A stretch of DNA of 42,098 bases from Streptomyces tailanensis (lineage in GTDB: Bacteria > Actinomycetota > Actinomycetes > Streptomycetales > Streptomycetaceae): contig NZ_VTHJ01000032.1 in the NCBI RefSeq assembly GCF_008386495.1, positions 1-42,098 of the forward strand, in the 5' to 3' direction. Within the stretch, counting starts at the first letter, position 1; every line of letters begins with the position of its first letter. Positions 25,271 through 32,614 of this stretch are shown piece after piece. The notes below the pieces were generated by a model. The model made no database searches. It was given only the letters and a program-made list of their open reading frames with translations, and was not told where the DNA came from. Made by a program: the position numbers and the translations under genes.

Positions 25271-26032
25271 TCACCTGGCCGCGATGTGCGCAGCCCCGAA
25301 CAGGCGCTTGGCCATGCCGAGGCGTTCATACGTGGCGATGGCCGGCGCGTTACCGGTGAGCACCATGAGTGCGGCGCGGCCGTGCTGGTTGACGAGGGCG
25401 TCCACGACGAAGCCGCACACGGCCCGCGCAAGACCGCGCCCGCGGGCGGCGGGGTGGGTGACCACCCCGCCCATGAATCCGCACCCGACCGCGGACCACG
25501 CGTCCGCCGCCACTGCCAGCGGCTTCGCCCCGACGCTATTGTTCACCTCGCCGACGACCCCGGCCCAGCGGCGCATGCCCGCGCGTCTTGGCTGCGCGTA
25601 GGAGTCAGGGAAGAAGCAGTCGAACAGCGAGGTCGCCTCCTTCTCCTCGCGGGCGTTCAGCCACCGCACGCCTGCGGCGGCGGCACCGGATGGGGACGTG
25701 GCCTCCATCCAGAAGAAGTTGTGGACCGGCGCCAGGTTGGGCAGTTGCCGCACCAGCGCATCGATCAAGGCAGCTTCCCCCAAGACTCGGTAGGACGGGC
25801 CGATCTCCTCCAGGATCGGCCGCACCAATACGGCCGCGTCGGCGCCGTCGCCCTTGACCGCAAGCCGGTCCTGTTGAGGGTTCGGGCTCGCCACCGCCAG
25901 CGCCGCGCCGTGGCACCAGGCCCGTACCCCCGGCCCCAGGCCGTCACCGCCTTGTCCCTGGGCGGCCCAGACCGGATGTCCGTCGCAGGCCGCGGCCTGC
26001 TCGATATCGCTGAGCCGTGCAAGTTCCTCCAT
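25271..26032 (-). CDS. GNAT-family N-acetyltransferase
   Basis: Protein of 253 residues whose C-terminal half (about 130-250) is a GNAT domain. It has the acetyl-CoA pyrophosphate loop GGVVTHPAARGRGLARAV (R-x-x-G-x-G/A form) and a following helix, then LMVLTGNAPAIATYERLGM, the typical final motif. The N-terminal half (EELARLSDIEQAAACDGHPV ...) is a degenerate GNAT-like or substrate-recognition region often seen in actinomycete members. Start ATG at 26032. The acceptor is unknown. It stands alone; the upstream gene-free region contains a hairpin repeat. Confidence 0.85.
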   Translation of the reverse strand: MEELARLSDIEQAAACDGHPVWAAQGQGGDGLGPGVRAWCHGAALAVASPNPQQDRLAVKGDGADAAVLVRPILEEIGPSYRVLGEAALIDALVRQLPNLAPVHNFFWMEATSPSGAAAAGVRWLNAREEKEATSLFDCFFPDSYAQPRRAGMRRWAGVVGEVNNSVGAKPLAVAADAWSAVGCGFMGGVVTHPAARGRGLARAVCGFVVDALVNQHGRAALMVLTGNAPAIATYERLGMAKRLFGAAHIAAR

Positions 26033-26427
26033 ACGCCGTGCTTACCAGGCGTTCTTGGAGGCCCGCTGTGACCCAGCCCTCATCGATCACCGATCGTGAT
26101 CACGTATCTGGCCGTGCTTGGGGAATGTGAAGTGGCCGCCGACACGCGGAGAGCAGGACTGTCGCGTGACTTTGTGTTCGCTGCGCTGCGGTTCACCTCC
26201 GCTCGCGCGGAGGTGAACCATTTGAGCGCGTTCGCCGAAGCCGCCGCCTGCCACACACCGACAGTCCCCGCGCAGGTCGAGCACACCTTCGCCAACACGA
26301 AGACCTGGAAATCCTCCGATGCTGCGACTGAGATCAGGAAGCAGGCTGACTATTTCTCTGAACCAGCACGTCGTCAGGCCACGTTGGCTCTACCGGCCGC
26401 TCCGAGAGAAGGGCGGCCTGGGTTCTG
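26033..26427. other. gene-free stretch with CRISPR-like hairpin
   Basis: No gene is supported in these 395 bases. The notable element is the perfect hairpin at 26190-26219. Confidence 0.5.
26189..26219 (+). repeat. CRISPR-repeat-like hairpin, second copy
   Basis: The first 24 bases are identical to those of the orphan repeat at 24058. The 3' side has become a perfect complement, giving a 12-base-pair stem GGTTCACCTCCG (26190-26201) / CGGAGGTGAACC (26208-26219) with loop CTCGCG. No neighbouring repeat is present. Confidence 0.45.
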
Positions 26428-26592
26428 TCAGCTGCCGAAGGTCGGGACCTGCTGGACTGTGAGGTCGTCGCGCAGGCACAGGAAGCGGACGGGGTGAGGG
26501 TACTGACCCTCGTCGACCGCTCTGTTGGCGGGGAACTCCGCGACCAGGTCGGGCCGTACGGGGTGATGACTCCAGTCCGTGCGCTTGGCCAT
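26428..26592 (-). pseudogene. short ORF resembling the C-terminus of an ATP-dependent DNA ligase
   Basis: A 54-codon frame (ATG 26592, stop 26428) encodes MAKRTDWSHHPVRPDLVAEF, then HPVRFLCLRDDLTVQQVP and a few residues. The PDLVAEF...HPVRFLRLRxDL...VP pattern is what I recall from the last segment of the OB domain of actinomycete ATP-dependent ligases (LigC-like). The nucleotidyltransferase part is missing, so it is probably a gene tail. It could also be an independent small protein; no ribosome site is evident. Its start lies 55 bases from the divergent MarR gene. Confidence 0.5.
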
Positions 26593-26606
26593 GGTGGTAG
26601 CCTACA

Positions 26607-26629
26607 ATTAACTTTCTATGGAAGATAAT
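26607..26629. promoter_or_regulatory. operator-like dyad upstream of marR-type gene
   Basis: ATTAACTTTC-TAT-GGAAGATAAT is an imperfect inverted repeat (8 of 10 arm positions) in an AT-rich patch, ending 17 bases before the MarR start. MarR regulators bind such dyads and commonly repress their own genes. The core TTTCTATGGAA resembles TTCCATGGAA at 29652. Confidence 0.6.
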
Positions 26630-26646
26630 TCTTCGGAAGATGAGTG

Positions 26647-27162
26647 ATGGCTGACGCTGACCTGAAGCTGCTGTACCGGGAGCTGGTCTCGCTGGAGATC
26701 GAGTTGTGGGATGGCATCGAGGGGCGGCTGCGAGCCGAGTACGACCTGGCGCTGACCTCGTTCGAGGTGCTGCACCTGCTGCTGCGGCGGCCCGGGCGGC
26801 GGGTCCAGGACATCGCGGAGGAGTTCTCGATCACGGTGGGCGGCACGAGCAAGGTGGTCGACCGGCTGGAGTCGGCGGGCCTGTGTGGGCGGCGGGCCAA
26901 TCCGAACGACCGCCGTTCCTCGATCGTCGAGCTGACGCCCGAGGGGCGGAAGCTGGTGGACGGGGCACTGAAGGTCTTCGAGGAGGAGCTGGAACTGCGT
27001 ATCGGGTCGGTGATTCCCGAGCAGTCCGTACGCGAGGTGACCGCGGTCCTCAGCACGCTGCGGGCAGCCGGACGCGCCCTGGACGCGGAGCGGAAGGCCG
27101 CCGCGCAGACGCCAGTGCCGGCTACGCGGGCGCCGAAGCAGCCCGGCCGACCGGCATCGTGA
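26647..27162 (+). CDS. MarR-family transcriptional regulator
   Basis: Regulator of 171 residues. ATG at 26647 is preferred over the GTG 3 bases earlier because of the GGAAG spacing. The winged helix is clear: LTSFEVLHLLLRRPGRRVQD (helix 2), IAEEFSITVGGTSKVVDRLE (recognition helix), and the wing RRANPNDRRSSIVELTPEG with the DRR signature. The C-terminal tail is Ala/Pro-rich. An operator-like dyad precedes the gene, and a related palindrome lies in the promoter of the VOC-MBL-SnoaL-PPOX operon at 29488-29786. That suggests it controls that operon. The ligand is unknown, typically a phenolic or other small lipophile. Confidence 0.9.
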   Translation: MADADLKLLYRELVSLEIELWDGIEGRLRAEYDLALTSFEVLHLLLRRPGRRVQDIAEEFSITVGGTSKVVDRLESAGLCGRRANPNDRRSSIVELTPEGRKLVDGALKVFEEELELRIGSVIPEQSVREVTAVLSTLRAAGRALDAERKAAAQTPVPATRAPKQPGRPAS

Positions 27163-27184
27163 GCCGCGACGGCTCGGCAGTGCC

Positions 27185-27245
27185 CGTGGGTTGATCAGCC
27201 GGGGCCGACCGAACGCAGCCCCCGGCCCCGGCCCATCAGCCCACG
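27185..27245. terminator. bidirectional terminator between MarR and PPOX genes
   Basis: A long interrupted inverted repeat lies between the convergent genes: CGTGGG..TGAT then CCGGGGCC on the left, GGCCCCGG then ATCA..CCCACG on the right. Confidence 0.8.
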
Positions 27246-27247
27246 AT

Positions 27248-27673
27248 TCAGTCGGCGATACCGGCGAAGGCGATGACTTTGTCGATGTGGCCCCGGACGA
27301 GGAGGTTACCGGGGCCACCGTTGCGTGCGGCGTACTCCTCGGTACGGTCGTCGCCCATGTATCGGGTGCCCAGGAGGCCGCCCCAGCGCAGCATGCCGTC
27401 CGGGTCCTCGGAGATCGTCGTGTGGCCCTGGAGGAGGACGAACGCGTACGGGGGCCGGTCCTCATCGACGCAGAGGGCGAACCGTCCGTCGCGGGCGAGG
27501 TTGCGGCCCTTGACCCCGCTCTTCTCGGTGGTGAGCACGATGTCGTCGCCGTCGAGGAGGAACCAGACCGGTGTCACGTGAGGGCTGCCGTCGGCACGGA
27601 CGGTGGACAGCTTGCCGGTGCGGGTGCCGTACGTGACGAACGCCCGCCACTGCTGCTCGGTCATCTTCCGCAT
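27248..27673 (-). CDS. PPOX-class (F420-/FMN-binding split-barrel) oxidoreductase
   Basis: Small protein of 141 residues of the pyridoxamine-5'-phosphate-oxidase-like split-barrel superfamily, in the style of F420-dependent enzymes. ATG at 27673 is preceded by AAAGG; longer frames lack signals. Family features: RTGKLSTVRADGSPHVTPVW (strands 1-2), FLLDGDDIVLTTEKSGVKGR (cofactor phosphate contact near the KGRNL), FALCVDEDRPPYAFVLLQG and RYMGDD. It is last in the minus-strand series VOC, MBL, SnoaL, PPOX, but a hairpin (27711-27739) lies before it, so it may receive reduced transcription. Reaction unknown; F420H2- or FMN-dependent reduction is inferred from family. Confidence 0.85.
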   Translation of the reverse strand: MRKMTEQQWRAFVTYGTRTGKLSTVRADGSPHVTPVWFLLDGDDIVLTTEKSGVKGRNLARDGRFALCVDEDRPPYAFVLLQGHTTISEDPDGMLRWGGLLGTRYMGDDRTEEYAARNGGPGNLLVRGHIDKVIAFAGIAD

Positions 27674-27710
27674 GTGGGTGCCTTTCGTGTGCGTACGGAT
27701 CGGCTCGTGG

Positions 27711-27739
27711 GTGCCCGAGGCCGAGTCGGCCCCGGGCAC
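27711..27739 (-). terminator. hairpin 3' of the SnoaL gene
   Basis: GTGCCCG-A-GGCC, loop GAGTC, then GGCC-C-CGGGCAC: an 11-base-pair stem with one A/C mismatch, located between the SnoaL stop and the PPOX start. It may attenuate the operon. Confidence 0.65.
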
Positions 27740-27747
27740 CACAGCTT

Positions 27748-28140
27748 CTAGCCCCAAAAGGCGTCTTCGGCGGCCGGGTCGGCGGAGAAGAGCCACATCT
27801 CGGTGATCTTGCCGTTCTCGACGCGCAGGAGGTCGACGCCGTCCATGCTCATCGACGCGTCGTCATGGCGGCCGGTGAAGTGGATGGTGGCGGCGACCAG
27901 GTCGCCGTTGCCCATGAGGGTGTGGATCTTGTCGATGGCGAAGGTGCCCCGGCTGGTCTCCATCATGCTGCCGAGCATCTGGAAGACGGCGTCCTGGCCC
28001 TTGTGCTCGCCGGAGAACTGGTTGGCGCCGGGCTGGTGCCAGACGATGTCGGCGTCGAGGAGTTCGCCGAGAGCGGCCATGTCTCCGGTCTGAACGGCCT
28101 GGAAGTAGGCGTGGGCGATGTCGATGTTCGAGCTGGTCAT
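27748..28140 (-). CDS. SnoaL/NTF2-like protein
   Basis: Small alpha+beta-barrel protein of 130 residues. Features: N-terminal helix IDIAHAYFQAVQTGDMAALG, strand LLDADIVWHQPG, GHTLMGNG-type hairpin (KIHTLMGNGDLVAATIHFTG), and the C-terminal VENGKITEMWLFSADP. SnoaL-like folds act as cyclases, hydrolases, isomerases or ligand carriers; no catalytic set can be assigned with confidence. It follows the MBL gene by 37 bases on the same strand. A related gene (36152-36545) with a frameshift lies 8 kb away. Confidence 0.88.
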   Translation of the reverse strand: MTSSNIDIAHAYFQAVQTGDMAALGELLDADIVWHQPGANQFSGEHKGQDAVFQMLGSMMETSRGTFAIDKIHTLMGNGDLVAATIHFTGRHDDASMSMDGVDLLRVENGKITEMWLFSADPAAEDAFWG

Positions 28141-28177
28141 GTCGCTTGCTCCTTGGGTTCTTGCGCGGGGGTGGTGG

Positions 28178-28960
28178 CTATCGGGCGAAGTCGAGGCGGT
28201 CGGCGAGGCCGGCTTCGGTGAACGCTGCCTCGATCTCGTTTCGTCCTTCCTTGAAGTGGGCCCAGCTGTCGAAGTGGGCGGGGACGACCCGGCGGGCGCC
28301 GAGCATCTTCGCGGCCTCGGCTCCTTGGGCGCTGTCGAGGGTGAGCAGGGCGTTGTCGAAGGCGAAGGCCATGCGGGCGCCGCCGAGGAAGAGGATCGTG
28401 GTGTCGACGGGAGCGAACCTCCCGGCGATCTCCTTGACGTGCTCCAGGGCGGCGTTGTCGCCGCTGACGTAGACCGAGGGCAGGTCGTCGGTGGTGAGTA
28501 TGAAGCCGACGACGTCGCCGGTGACCGGTTCGCAGCCGACGGGGCCGTGCCGGGCGGGTACGCCCGTGACGGTCACGGTGGCACCGTCGGGTCGCCAGAG
28601 CTCGGCGGTCTCCCAGAAGGCGAGGCCGTGAGCGTTGCCTCCGAGGCGGCCGGCGCCGCTTTCGGTGGTGAAGACGACGGGGACCTCGGACAGGAAGTCG
28701 CGGCCGGCGTTGTCGAGGTTGTCGTCGTGTGTGTCGTGGGAGAGCAGGATGGCGTCGATGCCGCCCAGGTCGGCGGCGGTGACGGGCGACGGGTCGGTCT
28801 TTATGAGCTTGTGGTCGCCGGGGAGGGGCATGGGGTACTCGCCGGGCGGGTCGAAGGTGGGGTCGGTGACGAACCTGAGCCCGCCGTACTCGATCAGGGT
28901 GGTCGGGCCGCCGTAGACGTGGACGGGGATCTTTTCGCTGGTGGCGCTGGCGCCGGACAT
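28178..28960 (-). CDS. MBL-fold metallohydrolase (UlaG-like branch)
   Basis: Cytoplasmic metallo-beta-lactamase-fold protein of 260 residues. ATG at 28960 has GGAAGG upstream. The N-terminus VHVYGGPTTLIEYGGLRFVT is typical of UlaG-like members. The metal motif is ILLSHDTHDDNLD, i.e. H-x-x-H-x-D-N rather than the classic H-x-H-x-D-H. Further ligands are likely His in VPARHGP, Asp in YVSGDNAA and His in VPAHFDSW. The operon position between VOC and SnoaL proteins suggests action on a shared small molecule, which is inference. Confidence 0.88.
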   Translation of the reverse strand: MSGASATSEKIPVHVYGGPTTLIEYGGLRFVTDPTFDPPGEYPMPLPGDHKLIKTDPSPVTAADLGGIDAILLSHDTHDDNLDNAGRDFLSEVPVVFTTESGAGRLGGNAHGLAFWETAELWRPDGATVTVTGVPARHGPVGCEPVTGDVVGFILTTDDLPSVYVSGDNAALEHVKEIAGRFAPVDTTILFLGGARMAFAFDNALLTLDSAQGAEAAKMLGARRVVPAHFDSWAHFKEGRNEIEAAFTEAGLADRLDFAR

Positions 28961-29106
28961 CGGGGACCTTCCGGTCGGGGAACAGTGAGGACGCGGGCCG
29001 TGCGGTTGGCTCCGGCAGGGGAGGGGGCGGAAGGAGAAGGGCCGTCGGCCGTGATGTTGCGGGACAGGCCATCCGGCGAGTGCCGTGCGGCGGCCTGCGC
29101 GGCCGG

Positions 29107-29487
29107 TCAGGGGGCGGGTGCGGAGAAGACGCCGAAGTGGTTGCCGGCCGTGTCCCGCAGCCGGGCGAAGGTGAAGCCCGCGGAGTCGGAGACCGGCTCC
29201 ATGAGCACCTCGGCGCCCAGTGCGCCGGCGCGCTCGACGGTCGCGGTGACGTCCTGGACGAGGACGTAGAAGATCGCGTAGTTGGGGAACTTCCCCTCCG
29301 ACTCCCACACGCCACCCGCCGGCTGCTGGGCACCGGGCGGCATCACCGAGTGATAGGTGACGCCCGGGGTGTTGGTGTTGAGGACGTAGTTCCAGTCGAA
29401 GAGCTCTCCGTAGAACTCCTTGACCTTCTCCGGCTGGTCGGTGCCGAACTCGAACCAGGCGACCGAGTTGAAGGCGGGAACGGTCAT
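29107..29487 (-). CDS. VOC-family (glyoxalase/dioxygenase-fold) protein
   Basis: Protein of 126 residues made of two beta-alpha-beta-beta-beta modules. ATG at 29487 is chosen since AGGAG lies 9 bases upstream; the GTG 9 bases earlier is too close. Module one: SVAWFEFGTDQPEKVKEFYG ELFDW; module two: IFYVLVQDVTATVERAGALG, ending RDTAGNHFGVF. Family members are glyoxalases, extradiol dioxygenases, antibiotic-binding resistance proteins or epimerases. It is the first gene of the operon running to 27248, downstream of a palindrome-bearing promoter region. Confidence 0.88.
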   Translation of the reverse strand: MTVPAFNSVAWFEFGTDQPEKVKEFYGELFDWNYVLNTNTPGVTYHSVMPPGAQQPAGGVWESEGKFPNYAIFYVLVQDVTATVERAGALGAEVLMEPVSDSAGFTFARLRDTAGNHFGVFSAPAP

Positions 29488-29786
29488 GACACTCACTCCT
29501 TACAGCCCATATCGGGAAAAAGGTAACTCTCCGGGGTGGGCTCGATCCGGAGGGTGGCGGCCGCGCTCTGCCGGAATGGCTTCACGGGGCCCTGCCTGCC
29601 GGAGCGGGCAGCCGAGACCCGGATCGGCCGCCCGCCCAGCAAACCATTTAGATTCCATGGAATCAACTTCCAGAGATTATTGTTCCATGTGATGCAGATT
29701 TGGCGTCCGGTCACCTTGCCCCGCGCACAGCACAGGAACGAGGCCGACCCGGGCGCGGGCGGCCGACAGCAGAGAGGAATCCCGTC
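29488..29786. promoter_or_regulatory. divergent promoter region of VOC operon and radical SAM gene
   Basis: About 300 bases without a gene. The AT-rich part (29641-29700) carries the perfect palindrome GATTCCATGGAATC (29651-29664) and, 20 bases on, a half-like TTCCATGTGATG. It probably contains both divergent promoters. Confidence 0.6.
29651..29664. promoter_or_regulatory. palindrome GATTCCATGGAATC, candidate MarR operator
   Basis: A perfect 14-base palindrome in the divergent promoter region; its core TTCCATGGAA resembles the centre of the dyad before the MarR gene (TTTCTATGGAA, 26613-26623). Shared recognition is an inference. Confidence 0.5.
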
Positions 29787-30668
29787 ATGGAACCGGTCGA
29801 GATCGAGGCGAAGACCCTGATCCAGAAGTCGAAGACCCCGTCGAACGACTACGTGATCAACCCCTACACCGGCTGTGTTCTGGGCTGCGCGTACTGCTTC
29901 GCCTCCTTCGCGGGGCGGCAGTTCGGCCGGTCGGCCAAGGAGTGGGGCGACTACCTGTACGTGAAGAAGAACGCCGTCGACCTGGCCCGCAAAGAGCTGG
30001 CCCGGATGCCCGAGCACAAGCGCCACGGCACGATGCTGCTCAGCTCGGTCACCGACCCCTACCAGGGCCACGAGACGAAGTACCGGCTCACCCGCGGCAT
30101 CCTGCGCGAACTGAAGACCGTCGAGTACCCGGGCCTGGTCCGCATCCTGACCAAGTCGCCGGTCGTCACCCGCGACATCGACCTGCTCACCAGCCTGCCC
30201 CGGGCCGAGGTCGGCATGACAGTGACCACCGCGGACGACAAGGTCAGCCGCTGGCTGGAGGTCCGCGCCCCGCTCGCCTCCCGCCGCCTGCGCATCCTCA
30301 CGGAACTACACGAGGCCGGCATCCCCACCTTCGCCTTCGTCGGCCCGCTCCTGCCCCACTTCGCCACCCAGCCCGAACTCCTGGACCACCTCTTCGGGCA
30401 GCTCGTCGAAGCGGGCATCACCGAGGTGTTCATGGAACACATCAACCTCAAGCGGTACATCAGCGAGCGCATGGACCAGGTCCTCGCCGATGAACCCGAC
30501 GAGGTGCGCGAGGCGTACGTACAGGCCCGCACCAAGGAACACCGCGAACAGCTCGACGCGATCGTGGCCGGCCTGCTGGCCAAGCACGGGCTGCGGCTGC
30601 GCTTCGACGTTGTCGTCCACCACGACGACAACGACGCCCTGCGGCAGAGGCTGGCCGGCCCGGCGTGA
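29787..30668 (+). CDS. radical SAM protein, SplB-like/Rv2578c-type
   Basis: Radical S-adenosylmethionine enzyme of 293 residues. ATG 29787 follows GAGAGGAA. The iron-sulfur motif C-x3-C-x2-C is at Cys30, Cys34 and Cys37 (TGCVLGCAYCFA). The substrate side has HGTMLLSSVTDPYQGHETKY, then LVRILTKSPVVTRDIDLL, matching the Rv2578c/SplB-like group found in actinobacteria, whose substrate is not established. Spore photoproduct lyase relatives repair DNA, but the conserved lyase cysteine is not obvious here. It is divergent from the VOC operon and may share its control region. Confidence 0.88.
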   Translation: MEPVEIEAKTLIQKSKTPSNDYVINPYTGCVLGCAYCFASFAGRQFGRSAKEWGDYLYVKKNAVDLARKELARMPEHKRHGTMLLSSVTDPYQGHETKYRLTRGILRELKTVEYPGLVRILTKSPVVTRDIDLLTSLPRAEVGMTVTTADDKVSRWLEVRAPLASRRLRILTELHEAGIPTFAFVGPLLPHFATQPELLDHLFGQLVEAGITEVFMEHINLKRYISERMDQVLADEPDEVREAYVQARTKEHREQLDAIVAGLLAKHGLRLRFDVVVHHDDNDALRQRLAGPA

Positions 30669-30690
30669 GCGCGTCGCACCGGCGGCAGTG

Positions 30691-31026
30691 TCAGGTGACG
30701 GCGTCGGGCTCGGGGTCGGGGACCGCCTGAGCCCAGGCGCCCATGGCGTTGAGGACGTCGCGCAACCCCTCGCCGAGGGGGGTGAGCTGGTATTCGACGC
30801 GTGGGGGGATCTCCGCGTAGGCGGTGCGAGTGACGATGCCGTGGGTCTCGAACTGGCGCAGCCGGCTGGTCAGGGTGTGCGGGCTGATGCCGGGCAGGGC
30901 CTCGCGCAGCTCGGTGAAGCGGTGAGGGCCGCGCAGGAGCTCGCGCACGATCAAGGTGGCCCACGGGCCGTTGAGCAGGGCAAGGAACCGGGCGACACCG
31001 CACTCCGGGAGGCATGGATCGGACAT
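30691..31026 (-). CDS. HxlR-family transcriptional regulator
   Basis: Winged-helix regulator of 111 residues. It opens with MSDPCLPECGVARFLALLNG, followed by PWATLIVRELLRGPHRFTEL and LPGISPHTLTSRLRQFETHG, and ends YQLTPLGEGLRDVL, all HxlR signatures. Two N-terminal cysteines (5 and 9) could serve as a redox or electrophile switch, as known for some relatives. The start at 31026 is preferred because the earlier in-frame ATG (31044) lies inside the large operator-like dyad; neither has a ribosome site. It is divergent from the NmrA-like gene, with the 45-base dyad between them, a standard self- and neighbour-regulating arrangement. Confidence 0.9.
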   Translation of the reverse strand: MSDPCLPECGVARFLALLNGPWATLIVRELLRGPHRFTELREALPGISPHTLTSRLRQFETHGIVTRTAYAEIPPRVEYQLTPLGEGLRDVLNAMGAWAQAVPDPEPDAVT

Positions 31027-31040
31027 TTTTCGAGAGTAGC

Positions 31041-31085
31041 CCATTAGTGCAGTTGATGTAACTGGTACATCGCATGCACTAATGG
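31041..31085. promoter_or_regulatory. 45-base double dyad, HxlR operator candidate
   Basis: Outer arms CCATTAGTGCA (31041-31051) and TGCACTAATGG (31075-31085) are perfect complements. Inner arms GATGTA (31055-31060) and TACATC (31066-31071) are also perfect and share the same centre at 31063. It fills the space between the divergent starts. Confidence 0.85.
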
Positions 31086-31089
31086 CCCC

Positions 31090-31932
31090 ATGACCTACGT
31101 GATTCATGGCGCCACCGGCGCCCAGGGTGCCCCCGTCGTCTCCGCCCTCGCCGCCGCGGGCAAGTCCGTGACCGCTGTGGCGCGCAACGAGCACGCCGTC
31201 GTGGACGGCGCACGCGTCGTGGCCGCCGCCTACTCCTCCCCCGCTGACCTGACCGACGCCTACCGCGGTGCCGCAGGGGTGTTCGTCCACCTGCCCGTCA
31301 CCTCGGAAGAGGACCGCCAGATCTTCGCGGGCAACATCCTCACCGCCGTCCGTGCGGCCCAGCCGGCCCGCGTGGTGTTCTCCACCAGCGGTTTCCCCAT
31401 CGATCCCGCCATCGGCGGAGCCGCCGCGACACTGGCTGCCGGCCTGACCGACAGTGGCGTGTCCCATGCGGTGATCGCACCCGAGCTGTACCTGGAGAAC
31501 CTGCTCATGCCCTACGTCATCGACTCGGTCCGTGAGCGCGGTGTGCTGCCCTACGCGATCCGGGCCGACTTCCCCGTCTCCTGGGCCTCCCACCTGGACA
31601 TCGCCGATGTCGTCGTCGCTCTGTTCGAGCACCCGGACGTCACCGGTGTGGTCTCCGTCGGCCAGTACCCGGCAATCACCGGGCCGGACCTGGCCGAGGC
31701 GTTCGGCACCCGGCTCGGCCGGGACGTCGTCTTCGAACCAATCACCCCCGAGGAGATGCGCACCTCGATCGCACCCCTGATCGGGGAGGGCGCAGCCGCT
31801 GATATCGCGGGGGCCTACCAGACGATGAGCACCATGCCGGGCCGCTCGATCCCGCCGGAGACCTCCGCCCAAAAGCTGCTGGGCGTCACTCCCCGGACCA
31901 CGAGCCAGTGGCTGGCCGACATCGGCGTCTGA
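31090..31932 (+). CDS. NmrA-like NAD(P)-binding protein (quinone-reductase-like SDR)
   Basis: Atypical short-chain dehydrogenase of 280 residues. The N-terminus YVIHGATGAQGAPVVSALAA carries the G-x-x-G-x-x-G dinucleotide motif. Then come SVTAVARNEHAV, VFVHLPVTSEEDRQIF, VVFSTSGFPIDPAIGG and PELYLENLLMPYVI, like NmrA/HSCARG and QorB-type proteins that bind NADP and act as redox sensors or quinone reductases. ATG 31090 lies 5 bases beyond the operator-like dyad with no ribosome site, suggesting a leaderless or nearly leaderless message. It is divergent from an HxlR regulator, a pairing common for electrophile or quinone stress genes (inference). A broken inverted copy is at 22495-23325. Confidence 0.9.
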   Translation: MTYVIHGATGAQGAPVVSALAAAGKSVTAVARNEHAVVDGARVVAAAYSSPADLTDAYRGAAGVFVHLPVTSEEDRQIFAGNILTAVRAAQPARVVFSTSGFPIDPAIGGAAATLAAGLTDSGVSHAVIAPELYLENLLMPYVIDSVRERGVLPYAIRADFPVSWASHLDIADVVVALFEHPDVTGVVSVGQYPAITGPDLAEAFGTRLGRDVVFEPITPEEMRTSIAPLIGEGAAADIAGAYQTMSTMPGRSIPPETSAQKLLGVTPRTTSQWLADIGV

Positions 31933-31974
31933 CCGTCGTCACCGCCGGCTTCGACCGGGTTTGACAGGCAGCAC

Positions 31975-32010
31975 GTGGCAAGCCGCCCAGTTCCGCGGGC
32001 GGCCTGCCAC
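31975..32010 (+). terminator. terminator hairpin 3' of NmrA-like gene
   Basis: GTGGCA-A-GCCGCCC, loop of 8, GGGCGGC-C-TGCCAC. It resembles the hairpin after the pseudogene copy (22416-22453). Confidence 0.75.
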
Positions 32011-32614
32011 GCCATCCAGAGCGCCGACCACCCACACCAAGACGACGGTGCGGGCGGAGAGGACCGACTGCGCACGGGGCGTACCTCCACACATCACCTG
32101 GTGTGCTGAGGGCGCCTCATCCGGATCGCAGGCGCGAGGTGCCGTCCCGGCCGGTGATCCTCGCGGTAGGTAGGGATGCCGAGGTCCACAGCGGTGCTGT
32201 GGCGGCTCTGTTCGGCGTCCAGCTGCGCGAGTTAGCCGCGCACCGCCGTGCCGGTCTCTGCACTGCCTCCGCTGCTGGCTCAGTACTCGACTGGCCGCCC
32301 TGTGGATGGCTGCCCATGCCGCACAACCAGCAAATGGGACAACGAATCGCCCCGGAGACACCGTCGGGCCTGGACACGGCTGTCTCGTCCCGGCCCCTGT
32401 CCGGTCCCTGGATCCTGGTATCGAGCCTCAGGGCAGCCGCCCGGACGACGAGCGACAACCTCGATCACCTACTCCGCCGCAGGTCAGAGGGGTCGGAGCT
32501 CCCCCGAGGCCGCCGGACTCCAAACTCGCGAGCAGCGGATTCAGTCCGTTGAGGCAAAGTTGATGCTCCGACACCTCGCCAGGAACGTTTCCGCAGGTCA
32601 GAGACCTGCACAGG

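Noticed and set aside
28118..29269. Plus-strand open frame of 383 codons
   Set aside because: Antisense to the SnoaL, MBL and VOC genes.
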